Below are positions 46,400 to 54,439 of a stretch of 64,000 nt of DNA, piece by piece. Made by a program: the position numbers and the translations under genes. The number at the start of each line of letters is the position of its first letter. Positions within the stretch are counted from its first letter, which is position 1. Where the stretch lies: contig NZ_FOCV01000005.1 of the NCBI RefSeq assembly GCF_900110205.1, positions 62,001 to 126,000 on the forward strand. The letters run 5' to 3'. Under the pieces are notes generated by a model. It was not told the origin of the DNA. It ran no database searches and saw only the letters and a program-made list of their open reading frames with translations. Source of the stretch: Rhizobium tibeticum. GTDB lineage: Bacteria > Pseudomonadota > Alphaproteobacteria > Rhizobiales > Rhizobiaceae.

Positions 46400-47157
46400 C
46401 GGCCGCCAGCGCAAGATCGGGAGTTCGAAACCAGGAAGTGGACGAGTTCGGCCCGCTTCCGACCTACCTCGAGCTCGCCATGGCGACGGCTGCCGCGACC
46501 GCCTACGATGCAGCCCCCGAGCGCGACAACCGATCGCTCCTGCCCAGTCTCTCCATCGTCGAGAAGGCAATTGCCGTCAGCATCGCCCTCCTTGCTCTCT
46601 ACGGAACGGCACTGGTCGCCGATGGACTCTACATCAAGGCCAAGGCGCAATTGTCACAGATCCTCCTGAAGCGAGCCTTTGCCGCCGAACTCCGCGGCGA
46701 AGACGCCAAGCCCTGGCCCTGGGCGGATTTCACGACCGAGGCGGAGGTGACTGCACCGCGCCTCGGCAAGCATGCGATCGTCCTGTCCGGTGCCTCTGGC
46801 GAGGCTCTGGCCTTCGGCCCCGCCTGGCTCGCCAATACGCCCCAACCCGGCGATGAAGGCACCTCCGTTATCGCCGCCCATCGCGACACGCATTTCCGCT
46901 GGCTGAAGGATGTCAAACCGGGCGACGAAATCGAGGTCACACGTCGCGACGGCAAGGTCCTGACCTTCAAGGCGGGCGAAGGCCGCATCGTGCCATGGGA
47001 TCGAAGCGGGATCGATCCGGCAGCGCAAGGTCGTCATCTCGTGCTTGCGACCTGCTGGCCTTTCGGCGCGACGCAACGCGGCCCGCTGCGCTATATCGTC
47101 GAAGCGGAACTCGTCGATCCGCAACCAAACACAAAGCCGTTATCCCGAGCCGAATGA
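46396..47157 (+). CDS. Class GN (proteobacterial) sortase
   Basis: 253 residues. One membrane span near 55-78 after a cytoplasmic head, then a sortase beta-barrel with the complete catalytic triad: H162 (VIAAHRDTHF), C220 (LVLATCWPFG) and R232 (GPLRYIVEAEL). Sortases cut at LPXTG-like motifs and attach the substrate to another group; in Gram-negatives the acceptor is not established. Co-transcribed with its likely sole substrate (four-base ATGA overlap), which carries LPQTAT. The pair is widespread but sparse in proteobacteria. Confidence 0.93.
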   Translation: MTAASARSGVRNQEVDEFGPLPTYLELAMATAAATAYDAAPERDNRSLLPSLSIVEKAIAVSIALLALYGTALVADGLYIKAKAQLSQILLKRAFAAELRGEDAKPWPWADFTTEAEVTAPRLGKHAIVLSGASGEALAFGPAWLANTPQPGDEGTSVIAAHRDTHFRWLKDVKPGDEIEVTRRDGKVLTFKAGEGRIVPWDRSGIDPAAQGRHLVLATCWPFGATQRGPLRYIVEAELVDPQPNTKPLSRAE

Positions 47158-47201
47158 GGTTGAAGCAGGTGTCCGATGCTCCACGTTGATCGGGACAGAC
47201 A

Positions 47202-48365
47202 ATGGGACGGACCATGACGATCTTTGCAAAGCTTCACGTCGGCTCCTTTCTAGCAGCCGCGGTCTTGGCCGCCGCCTCCCCGAGCTTGGCGGCCGATACG
47301 GTCAAGACGAAGACGGTCGAGGTTCAGGTCGATACGATTGCGACCGGGCTCGAGCATCCCTGGGCAGTGGAGGTTCTTCCCGACGGCTCCTATCTCGTCA
47401 CCGAGCGACCGGGGCGGCTGCGCATAATCCGTGACGGCAAGCTCTCCCTTCCCATTGCCGGCGTACCCAAAGTCAGTGCCCGCGGTCAGGGCGGCCTGAT
47501 GGATGTTGCGCTCGCACCCGATTTCGCAGCGAGCCGCAAGATATTCCTCACCGCTGCCATAGGGGCCAAGGGCGGCTCCGGCACCGAGGCCTTCAGCGCC
47601 ACGCTGTCAAAGGACGGAACCAGGCTCGATGACGTCAAATCCATCTTTGCGATGACGCGCTTCACCGGTGGCAATATCCAGTACGGTTCCCGCATCGCCT
47701 TCGCCAGGGACGGCTCGCTGTTCATCAGCGTCGGAGACCGCGGCGACAGGGATCGCTCCCAGGACTGGAAGGACGACGCCGGCTCCATCATTCACATCAA
47801 CGCTGATGGCAGCATTCCTGACGACAATCCTTTCAAGGACGGCGCCAAGGCGCTTCCGGAAATCTGGTCGAAAGGCCATCGCAATGCGCAAGGCATCGCC
47901 TTCGATGCCGCCGACGGCAAGCTCTATACGGTTGAGCACGGCGCCCGCGGCGGTGATGAGATCAACGAGATCGAGCCCGGCAAGAACTACGGCTGGCCGA
48001 TCATCACCTATGGCCGTGATTATTCCGGCGCCGAGATCGGCGAAGGCACGGCCAAGGAAGGACTTGAGCAACCGCTTTATTATTGGGACCCGTCCATAGC
48101 GCCGGGAGCGCTCGTCGTTTACCGCGGCAAGATGTTCCCCGAATGGGATGGCAATTTTCTTGTCGCGGCGCTGAAGTTCCAACTGCTTTCGCGCATGCAG
48201 CGCGACGATAACGGAGCTTTCGTCGCCGAGGAGCGGCTATTCGATGGCTCCTATGGCCGCATGCGTGATGTGGTCGTCGCGCCCGACGGCGCCCTGCTGA
48301 TCCTCACGGATGAAGACGATGGTGCATTGCTCAGGGTGTCGCGAGCACCGGCGGACAATGGCTGA
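47202..48365 (+). CDS. PQQ-dependent sugar dehydrogenase (YliI/Asd-like)
   Basis: 387 residues (an ATG at 47214 gives 383). A Sec signal peptide (ending about SPSLAADT) then a six-bladed beta-propeller: TGLEHPWAVEVLPDGSYLVTERPGRLRIIRDGK, YGSRIAFARDGSLFISVGDRGDRDRSQDWKDDAGSIIHINADG, SKGHRNAQGIAFD, VEHGARGGDEINEIEPGKNYGWP. These are the soluble glucose dehydrogenase family motifs, which bind PQQ and Ca2+. Likely periplasmic aldose oxidation; the actual sugar is unknown. 44 bases after the sortase gene, so it could be in the same transcript. Confidence 0.9.
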   Translation: MGRTMTIFAKLHVGSFLAAAVLAAASPSLAADTVKTKTVEVQVDTIATGLEHPWAVEVLPDGSYLVTERPGRLRIIRDGKLSLPIAGVPKVSARGQGGLMDVALAPDFAASRKIFLTAAIGAKGGSGTEAFSATLSKDGTRLDDVKSIFAMTRFTGGNIQYGSRIAFARDGSLFISVGDRGDRDRSQDWKDDAGSIIHINADGSIPDDNPFKDGAKALPEIWSKGHRNAQGIAFDAADGKLYTVEHGARGGDEINEIEPGKNYGWPIITYGRDYSGAEIGEGTAKEGLEQPLYYWDPSIAPGALVVYRGKMFPEWDGNFLVAALKFQLLSRMQRDDNGAFVAEERLFDGSYGRMRDVVVAPDGALLILTDEDDGALLRVSRAPADNG

Positions 48366-48373
48366 TGCGAAGC

Positions 48374-48475
48374 CTAAAGCACGGCGCGATCTTTGAGGTG
48401 CGCTTGTCGCGCTTTAGGTCTTTGTTTTCATGCATGTCTTTAGCCCGAAGCCGTTCCCGGGGAGACATGCTTTAG
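48374..48475. repeat. RIME1-like intergenic palindromic element, copy 2
   Basis: About 102 bases closely matching 36276-36383: CTAAAGCACGGCGCGATCTTTGAG, GTCGCGCTTTAGGTCTTTGTTTTCATGCATGTC, ending GGAGACATGCTTTAG. Here the right end supplies the TAA stop (48472-48474 on the minus strand) of the DUF3052 gene, mirroring the way copy 1 supplies a stop codon. Confidence 0.88.
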
Positions 48476-48948
48476 AGACCGGCGCGCAGTTCTTTTCGGA
48501 TCACGAATTTTAGCCCCGACCACGTCTCGTCTATTGCGCAGACTTTGACGTCAACCAGCCCCAAAGGCAGAAAAATCGATCGCAGCACGTCTTCGGTGAT
48601 TGTTGTCGGCATTCGCGCGGCTTTCTTGGGCCAGGAAATCCAGAGCATCCCGTCGGGCCTGAGAAGGCCGGACAAAGCCTGCGCCGTATCTTCCAGACGT
48701 GGCAGGCGGGTTTCGAACACGTGCACATAGTCGAAGCGACGCTCGATCACTGCCGGGACAGCCGTGTCGACAGAGGAGAAATGGCGAAAGCCTCTAAGCT
48801 CAGCAATGTCAGGCACGCCGAGCAGCAGTGCCGCTCGCCCTTCCTTGAGGCCAAGCTTTCGCGTGAGTGAACTGCCGCAGTACCCTGCAGGCGCAAGCGG
48901 AGCCTTTTCCTCGCGTTCCCGTGGCAATGAACCCGTTTTCGTCATCAT
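48472..48948 (-). CDS. DUF3052 family protein
   Basis: 158 residues. Family signatures: GYCGSSLTRKLGLKEGRAALLLGVP, FDYVHVFETRL, LLRPDGMLWISWPKKAARMPTTITEDVLRSIFLPLGLVDVKVCAIDETWSGLKFVIRKE. The central fold resembles a SAM-methyltransferase without the cofactor motif; no function is proven. Divergent from the DMT exporter. Its stop lies inside a RIME1-like element. Confidence 0.88.
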   Translation of the reverse strand: MMTKTGSLPREREEKAPLAPAGYCGSSLTRKLGLKEGRAALLLGVPDIAELRGFRHFSSVDTAVPAVIERRFDYVHVFETRLPRLEDTAQALSGLLRPDGMLWISWPKKAARMPTTITEDVLRSIFLPLGLVDVKVCAIDETWSGLKFVIRKELRAGL

Positions 48949-49057
48949 CTGTTTTTGCTCTCATGGGCTGACGCCTCGCGACAGTCTTCACCCTTGCCCC
49001 AACGAAAGGCAACTGCTAACGCTCGACGACACCCCCTCTCCCCGCATCGAGGACGAA

Positions 49058-49972
49058 ATGACGCGCATTCAGGCGAACCTTCTTTTGTTGCTTGCAGCTG
49101 CCATCTGGGGTGGCGGCTTTGTCGCGCAGTCGACGGCAATGAAGGCGATCGGTCCGTTCTGGTTCATTGGCCTGCGCTTCATGATCGCTGCGCTGGCGGT
49201 TCTTCCGTTCATGCTTTTTGAGGCACGCAAGAGCCCGGTCAAGACCGCGCCGCGCCACCTCAAGCTCTACCTCATGACCGGTCTTGCACTGTTTGGCGGC
49301 GCCACCACCCAGCAGATCGGGCTGCAGACGACGACGGTGACGAATTCCAGCTTCATCACCGGCCTCTACGTCGTGATCGTGCCATTGATCGCGGTGGTCT
49401 TCCTGCGCCGCTCTCCGCACTGGATCATCTGGCCCGGTGCGATCATGGCCGTATCCGGCATTTACTTGCTGTCGGGCGGACAGCTGTCGGCACTGACGAC
49501 CGGCGACCTGCTGACGGTCGTTTGCGCAATCTTCTGGGCCGGACAGATCACACTGGCTGGCACCACGGTATCTGAAACTGGCCGTCCGCTTGCGCTCTCG
49601 GCCGCCCAGTTTGCCTTGACCGGCGCCTGCGCGCTCGCCGTTGCGCTCGTCACGGAGCCGATCAGCTCTACGGCGGTATGGGCTGCGGCCCCGGAAATCC
49701 TCTATGTCGGGATCTTCTCCTCGGGTGTCGCCTTCTCGCTTCAGATCATTGGCCAGCGCTACACGACGCCATCGCAGGCAGCCATCTTCCTGTCCTCTGA
49801 AGCGCTCTTCGGCGCCTCGCTCGGCGCCTTGCTGCTTGGTGAAACCATGCCGCCGCTCGGCTACGCCGGCTGCGCACTGATGTTCACCGCCATGCTTCTG
49901 GTTGAAGTGGTGCCCGAAATAGCGCGCCGTCGCGCTTCGGGCAGACTGAAACCGAGCCCAAATTTGGGTTGA
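49058..49972 (+). CDS. EamA-family (DMT) transporter
   Basis: 304 residues, ten membrane spans in two EamA repeats. The start MTRIQANLLLLLAAAIWGGGFVAQSTAMKAIGPFWFIGLRF has GAGG upstream; a longer frame from 48764 is rejected. The second repeat begins around TTGDLLTVVCAIFWAGQITLAG. DMT exporters move amino acids, nucleotide precursors or drugs; no substrate can be assigned. The short charged tail (ARRRASGRLKPSP) is cytoplasmic. Confidence 0.92.
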   Translation: MTRIQANLLLLLAAAIWGGGFVAQSTAMKAIGPFWFIGLRFMIAALAVLPFMLFEARKSPVKTAPRHLKLYLMTGLALFGGATTQQIGLQTTTVTNSSFITGLYVVIVPLIAVVFLRRSPHWIIWPGAIMAVSGIYLLSGGQLSALTTGDLLTVVCAIFWAGQITLAGTTVSETGRPLALSAAQFALTGACALAVALVTEPISSTAVWAAAPEILYVGIFSSGVAFSLQIIGQRYTTPSQAAIFLSSEALFGASLGALLLGETMPPLGYAGCALMFTAMLLVEVVPEIARRRASGRLKPSPNLG

Positions 49973-50438
49973 ACGTCTGGAAAAGAAAAAAACTTTAGCT
50001 TTTGCGCAATCGCGTTAACGTTGCATTTTTGGCAAAATCTGCTCCCAAACTATATTGCCAACAATATAAAGCGTGCCTCCACGGCTGCTGACGAATGAAA
50101 TTTTGCTCCGGGAGCGCAAAAATGCGGCCTGAAGGCAGCCGCCGGCACAGACGCGTTAAAAAACTTTTGCTTGCCAAAATTTAATAATCGCAGCACTCTC
50201 ACCGTGTTCGGGCATTTTGCGAGCATGGGAAGTCCTTTAAGAATGTGCGCGCCGGAGACGCTAATATTCCGGTCAGCCAGTTCCGAGAAAGCGGGCGTCA
50301 GTCCCGTGGTGAGCTTGGTTGTGCTCGAGGGGACCTTTTTCTCACATTTCAATAATTGCCTGCCAACGTCTCCGCGAGGAGGCATTATCAGTGATGCTGC
50401 CCGTGTGGATGGCGGGCGGAGATAAAAGGACCTGACGC
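49973..50438. other. Long region upstream of cspA
   Basis: 466 bases without a supported gene; small frames at 50171 (plus) and 50050 (minus) have no family resemblance. It is AT-rich on the left. TATATTG-CCAA-CAATATA (50051-50068) is a perfect seven-base inverted repeat, a possible operator. The last 100 bases (GTCTCCGCGAGGAGGC, then GTGTGGATGGCGGGCGGAG) probably form the structured 5' leader usual for cold-shock genes, with AAAAGGA before the ATG. Confidence 0.55.
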
Positions 50439-50654
50439 ATGGCCGAGACTGGCACTGTAAAATTCTTCAACACCGACAAAGGCTTTGGCTTCATCAAGCC
50501 GGACAAGGGCGGCGCCGACATCTTTGTACACATTTCTGCCGTTCAGGCGTCTGGCTTGGCCGGACTGACGGAAAATCAGAAGGTTAGCTTCGACACGGAG
50601 CCGGACCGCCGCGGCAAGGGCCCCAAGGCTGTCAACCTGCAGATCGCAGGCTGA
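50439..50654 (+). CDS. Cold-shock protein (CspA family)
   Basis: 71 residues, one cold-shock domain. The nucleic-acid motifs RNP1 (KGFGFI) and RNP2 (DIFVHIS) are intact. Binds single-stranded RNA or DNA and acts as an RNA chaperone. Preceded by a long leader and followed by a clean terminator, so it is a single-gene unit likely controlled by its leader at low temperature. Rhizobia carry several paralogues, so no symbol is assigned. Confidence 0.96.
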   Translation: MAETGTVKFFNTDKGFGFIKPDKGGADIFVHISAVQASGLAGLTENQKVSFDTEPDRRGKGPKAVNLQIAG

Positions 50655-50687
50655 GCCTCCAGCCAACGCTGTCAATTCGAGTTGAAG

Positions 50688-50709
50688 CCCGGCAGCAATG
50701 CCGGGTTTT
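50688..50709 (+). terminator. Terminator after the cold-shock gene
   Basis: CCCGGCA (50688-50694), loop GCAA, TGCCGGG (50699-50705), then TTTT. GCAA is a GNRA-type tetraloop. Confidence 0.85.
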
Positions 50710-50795
50710 GTCATTCAGCCTGTATTCAGATCGCGGCCCTTACCTTGCCATCATCAAGGTGCAGAACCGGAATCGGTTAAAACAGGGAAAGACAA

Positions 50796-51209
50796 ATGAA
50801 CAGGCTTGCGAAGACCCTCCTTATGACGGCAACCGCTGCTGCCCTCACGGTATCATCGATCGGCGTTGCTTCGGCTGGTGATTGGCATCGTCATCACCAC
50901 GGCGATGACGCGCTTGTTGGCGGCGCTGTCGGCCTTGCAACGGGTCTGATCGTCGGCTCTGCCATCGCCAGCGCGCCGCGTTATGATGAGCCGCGCTATA
51001 TCGATCCGCCGGTCTATGAGCCGGAATACGAAGCAGTGCCGGTCTATCGCGCTCCCCCGCCCCGCTATTATCGTCCGGTCGCTGCCGACGTCGAGCCTTG
51101 GACTCCGCAGTGGGAACGCTACTGCTCCTATCGCTACCGGTCGTTCGATCCGCGCAGCGGCACCTTTATCGGCAATGACGGCCGGAGCCACTTCTGCAAC
51201 GCTGGCTGA
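50796..51209 (+). CDS. BA14K-family secreted protein
   Basis: 137 residues. Signal peptide MNRLAKTLLMTATAAALTVSSIGVASAG, then a His-rich patch (DWHRHHHGDD), a Gly/Ala hydrophobic stretch, a Pro/Tyr-rich linker (EPRYIDPPVYEPEYEAVPVYRAPPPRYYRP) and the C-terminal BA14K signature WERYCSYRYRSFDPRSGTFIGNDGRSHFC. Named after a Brucella immunoreactive protein with lectin-like activity and a role in LPS/envelope integrity. Single gene with its own terminator. Confidence 0.9.
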   Translation: MNRLAKTLLMTATAAALTVSSIGVASAGDWHRHHHGDDALVGGAVGLATGLIVGSAIASAPRYDEPRYIDPPVYEPEYEAVPVYRAPPPRYYRPVAADVEPWTPQWERYCSYRYRSFDPRSGTFIGNDGRSHFCNAG

Positions 51210-51234
51210 TGTCTGAACGCATGATCAAACACCA

Positions 51235-51259
51235 AGCGCCGCCCCTCAGCGGCGCTTTT
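51235..51259 (+). terminator. Terminator after the BA14K gene
   Basis: AGCGCCGC (51235-51242), loop CCCTCA, GCGGCGCT (51249-51256) followed by T-rich sequence. It lies between two converging genes. Confidence 0.85.
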
Positions 51260-51272
51260 GTTTTGTTGGTGC

Positions 51273-51920
51273 TCAGATCCGCTGCAGGAAGGGATTGCTG
51301 CGTCGCTCGTCACCGATCCGGCTGCCCGGCCCGTGCCCGCAAATAAAACCAACGTCATCGCCCAGCGGCAAAACCTTGTCGCGGATGGAGTCGATGAGTT
51401 GCTGGTGATTGCCACCTGGCAGATCCGTCCGACCGATGGAACCGTTGAAGAGTACGTCGCCCAGATGGGCGAAGCTTTGCGCGCGATTGAAGTAGATGAC
51501 ATGGCCCGGCGCGTGGCCGGGTGTGTGATACACCTCGAACTCGTGCGTGCCGAAAGAAACCTTGTCGCCATCCTTCAGCCAGCGATCCGGAACGACGTTC
51601 TGCATGCCCGGTGGCAGGCCATACTTCTGCGCCTGCACCTCAATCCGCTGCAACAGCGGAAGATCGTCCTCGTGCGGGCCAACGATATCGATGCCCAAGG
51701 CTTGCCGGAGCTCATTGGCACCACCGGCGTGGTCAAGATGGCCGTGCGTCAGCCAGATCGCCTTGATGTCAAGCGCGTTCGCCGTGATGGCCTCAAGGAT
51801 CGCCGGCACGTCACCACCGGGATCGACCACGACGCCTTCCTTGGTCTCCGGATCGAAGAGGATCGTGCAGTTCTGCTGAAAGGGTGTCACCGGAATAATG
51901 CCGGCCTGGAGCATGCCCAT
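51273..51920 (-). CDS. MBL-fold metallo-hydrolase (glyoxalase II-like)
   Basis: 215 residues from MGMLQAGIIPVTPFQQNCTILFD; MLQAG at 51914 is equally possible, and the frame back to 52079 is not supported. The metal-binding motif THGHLDHAGG (HxHxDH) is followed by HTPGHAPGHVIYF and GDVLFNGSIGRTDLPGG. This is the YcbL/glyoxalase II-like group: hydrolysis of thioesters such as S-lactoylglutathione is likely but unproven. Stands between the BA14K gene (convergent) and the SH3 gene (divergent). Confidence 0.92.
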   Translation of the reverse strand: MGMLQAGIIPVTPFQQNCTILFDPETKEGVVVDPGGDVPAILEAITANALDIKAIWLTHGHLDHAGGANELRQALGIDIVGPHEDDLPLLQRIEVQAQKYGLPPGMQNVVPDRWLKDGDKVSFGTHEFEVYHTPGHAPGHVIYFNRAQSFAHLGDVLFNGSIGRTDLPGGNHQQLIDSIRDKVLPLGDDVGFICGHGPGSRIGDERRSNPFLQRI

Positions 51921-52114
51921 GAGTGCCTCGCTTGTCTCTGTCTCAGTGTCCCTATAGTCCGAAACTTTGCCGCGCGCAGCCCGCGATTTTGTTCGGCCAC
52001 CAGCCGCGCTGCAATTTAACACATCGATACAATCGTTTACCGGCGAAACCCACCGCAGGGGAACCTCGTCATCAGCCAAGCGTTACCTGGCTGTATAAGA
52101 CAAGGAGAAACGAG

Positions 52115-52723
52115 ATGACCCTGAAGCGAAATCTGTTCCTGGCTGGCGCGATCGTCGTTGGAAGCGCCGGTCTTGCCCAGGCGGACATGGCTGCCACGGC
52201 CATCAACGACCTGAACGTTCGTGCTGGCCCTGGTCCGCAGTACCCATCCCTCGGCATAGCGACGCGCGGTTCTGAGGCAATTCTGGACGGCTGCATCCAG
52301 GGAAGCCGCTGGTGCCGGGTTGACGTCAACGGCGTGCGTGGCTGGGTCTATGCCGAGTACCTGCAAGTTCAACAGGGTGGCAATAGCGTCATCGTCGAGC
52401 AGCACCAGGTCGATCTCGGCGTTCCCATTGTAACCTACGAGACGACGGCAAGCGTCGCTCCCGACCCGGCACCAGGCGACGAGTTGCTGGGACCGGTTGG
52501 TTCCGTCGAGGCCATCAGCCCGCCTGAGATGGTCACCACCTATGTTCAAGCCAATCCGGCTCAGACCGTGCGCCTGCGCGGTGACGTCGTCGTCGGTGCA
52601 GCGCTGCCTGGCGATGTGACATTCCAGGAAATTCCGGACTATCAGTATCGATATGTCCGCATCAACGATCGGCCGGTCCTTGTGGATCCCGCTACCCGTC
52701 GCATTGTTTACGTCTACGACTGA
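52115..52723 (+). CDS. Secreted SH3/DUF1236 protein
   Basis: 202 residues from MTLKRNLFLAGAIVVGSAGLAQAD (signal peptide, AAGGAG upstream). The first mature domain is a bacterial SH3 (INDLNVRAGPGPQYPSLGIATRGSEAILDGCIQGSRWCRVDVNGVRGWVYAEYL). The C-terminal half matches DUF1236 (GDVVVGAALPGDVTFQEIPDYQYRYVRINDRPVLVDPATRRIVYVY). Probably a periplasmic peptidoglycan- or surface-associated protein. Stand-alone unit ending in a UUCG terminator. Confidence 0.92.
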   Translation: MTLKRNLFLAGAIVVGSAGLAQADMAATAINDLNVRAGPGPQYPSLGIATRGSEAILDGCIQGSRWCRVDVNGVRGWVYAEYLQVQQGGNSVIVEQHQVDLGVPIVTYETTASVAPDPAPGDELLGPVGSVEAISPPEMVTTYVQANPAQTVRLRGDVVVGAALPGDVTFQEIPDYQYRYVRINDRPVLVDPATRRIVYVYD

Positions 52724-52741
52724 CTTTGACACAAAACGTGC

Positions 52742-52770
52742 AAAAAGGCGCCTTCGGGCGCCTTTTTTTT
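52742..52770 (+). terminator. UUCG-tetraloop terminator
   Basis: AAAAAGGCGCC, TTCG loop, GGCGCCTTTTTTTT: an 11-pair stem with eight terminal T. One of the clearest terminators in the window. Confidence 0.93.
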
Positions 52771-52964
52771 CCAAGGGGCAGCGTGGAAAACTTTCACGCA
52801 TGGGTTGCTCTCCATTCCACTCCATATTCAATCATGATAAAATACTGAAATTCAGACGATATCCCTGCTCCCGGTCGGACGTCGGATCGCCTGTATGGCT
52901 GGCTATCCTTTCGGACCGCTCAGCCGGCAGTGGCGTTTTGAGGAAACGCAAAAGGAGGGAAATC

Positions 52965-53231
52965 GTGGAAGCCTTATTGCCCATCATCACACAAGTGATA
53001 GCAGGGGCCGTCGGCGGCAATGTCGCAAGCGGCGCACTGAAGCAGGTTGCAATCAATGCCGTTGCCCGCACGATCGCCGGCGCAATCGGTGGCATTGGTG
53101 GCGGCATGCTTCTCAGCATGGTCGGCGGCGAAGCCGCAATGAGCGGTCTGATTGCCGACGGAATCGGCGGCCTGATCGGCGGCGGCATCCTGTCGACGAT
53201 CGTAGGCGCAGTAGCCGCTCGCGCAAGGTAG
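52965..53231 (+). CDS. Small Gly/Ala-rich membrane protein
   Basis: 88 residues from a GTG at 52965, chosen because AAGGAGGG stands five bases upstream; the frame is open to 52653 but lacks features there. The sequence is a glycine-zipper hydrophobic protein (VIAGAVGGNVASGALKQVAIN, IAGAIGGIGGGMLLSMVGG, LIADGIGGLIGGGILSTIVGAVAARAR), perhaps three membrane helices. Rhizobial relatives are annotated only as hypothetical. Its own promoter must lie between 52770 and 52950. Confidence 0.8.
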   Translation: MEALLPIITQVIAGAVGGNVASGALKQVAINAVARTIAGAIGGIGGGMLLSMVGGEAAMSGLIADGIGGLIGGGILSTIVGAVAARAR

Positions 53232-53242
53232 ACGGCGCACCG

Positions 53243-53274
53243 AAAAACGGCCGAGCTCGTGAGGAACTCGGCCG
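53243..53274 (-). terminator. Terminator of ilvE
   Basis: CGGCCGAG and CTCGGCCG (53248-53255 and 53267-53274) form an eight-pair stem. A5 at 53243-53247 becomes T5 on the minus strand. Confidence 0.82.
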
Positions 53275-53290
53275 CTCCTGCTGGTAAAGT

Positions 53291-54184
53291 TCACTCGGCC
53301 GCTGCAGCAGCCGCCGGATATACCTCTTTGATGTAGTCGTTCATCAACGTTTCGCTGATCGTCGCCGGCGTGAATTTATGCGGGCCGATTTCCGAGACCG
53401 GCGTCACCTCTGCCGCAGAGCCCGTCAGGAAGCACTCGCTGAAATCCGCAAGCTCCTCCGGCATGATGGCGCGCTCGATCACCTCGATACCGCGACGCTT
53501 GGCGAGCGCGATCACTGTCTGTCGCGTGATGCCGTTCAGGAAGCAATCCGGCGTCGGCGTATGGATGACGCCATCCTTGACGAAGAAGATATTTGCCCCC
53601 GTCGCTTCCGCCACCTGGCCGCGATAGTCGAGCATCATGGCATCGGCATACCCCTTGGCTTCGGCCGCATGCTTTGAAATGGTGCAGATCATGTAGAGCC
53701 CGGCAGCCTTCGAGGCGCACGGCGCCGTCCTCGGATCGGGCCGGCGATATTCGGCAATGTCGAGCCGGATGCCCTTCAGCTTCTCTGCCGGATTGAAGTA
53801 GCTCCCCCATTGCCAAATGGCGATCGCGACATTGATGCGGTTCGCTTGAGCGGACACGCCCATCATCTCGCTACCGCGCCAAGCGATCGGGCGGACATAG
53901 GCATCGGAAAAGCCCTGGCGCTTCAGGAGCTCGATCGTCGCCGCATCCAGTTCGGCAACCGAATAAGGCACGTTGAAGCCGAGGATCTGCGCGGACGTGT
54001 GCAGGCGCTGGTTATGTTCCGTGAGCTTAAAAACCCTACCGCCGTAGGCGCGCTCCCCCTCGAATACCGCGCTTGCGTAGTGGAGGCCATGGGTCAGCAC
54101 GTGGATCTTTGCGTCTTTCCAGGGCACGAATGCACCGTTGAACCAGATTTCGCCATCCAATTGATCAAAGGGAACTGAAGCCAT
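53291..54184 (-). CDS. ilvE: Branched-chain amino acid aminotransferase
   Basis: 297 residues, PLP fold-type IV. It converts branched-chain 2-oxo acids to Val, Leu and Ile with glutamate. GEIWFNGAFVPWKDAKIHVLTHGLHYASAVFEGERAY, CASKAAGLYMICTISKHAAEAKGYADAMMLDYRGQVAEATGANIFFVKDG (PLP lysine in the ASKAAG/Y region) and LTGSAAEVTPVSEIG are the class signatures. Single gene with a terminator, divergent from the MarR gene. Confidence 0.95.
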   Translation of the reverse strand: MASVPFDQLDGEIWFNGAFVPWKDAKIHVLTHGLHYASAVFEGERAYGGRVFKLTEHNQRLHTSAQILGFNVPYSVAELDAATIELLKRQGFSDAYVRPIAWRGSEMMGVSAQANRINVAIAIWQWGSYFNPAEKLKGIRLDIAEYRRPDPRTAPCASKAAGLYMICTISKHAAEAKGYADAMMLDYRGQVAEATGANIFFVKDGVIHTPTPDCFLNGITRQTVIALAKRRGIEVIERAIMPEELADFSECFLTGSAAEVTPVSEIGPHKFTPATISETLMNDYIKEVYPAAAAAAE

Positions 54185-54439
54185 TTCTCACTCCTCCGGC
54201 GCCCGCACGCCATTGCTGTTGATTGTTGTCCCCAATACGTTTTATCCACTCACGCAGGGGAAAATGACGCATTGTAGTGAAGTTTGCGAAGTCAGGCCAA
54301 ATTTCCAGTGGAAATGGCGTCCTCTTCCGGCTTCGCAACGCTTGGGGAAGCTAGCAACGGCGCAGAGATACGTCAACAATGCTGACATATTTTTACGACA
54401 GCTTCCCGCACGGTGCGCAACAAGAAAGGAACTGCCAAG

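Noticed and set aside
44120..46570. 816-residue minus-strand frame over the sortase substrate
   Set aside because: Antisense of a protein with VIT/VWA domains; length is a GC-bias artefact.
50171..50425. 84-residue plus-strand frame before cspA
   Set aside because: It lies in the expected cold-shock leader; no family and no Shine-Dalgarno.
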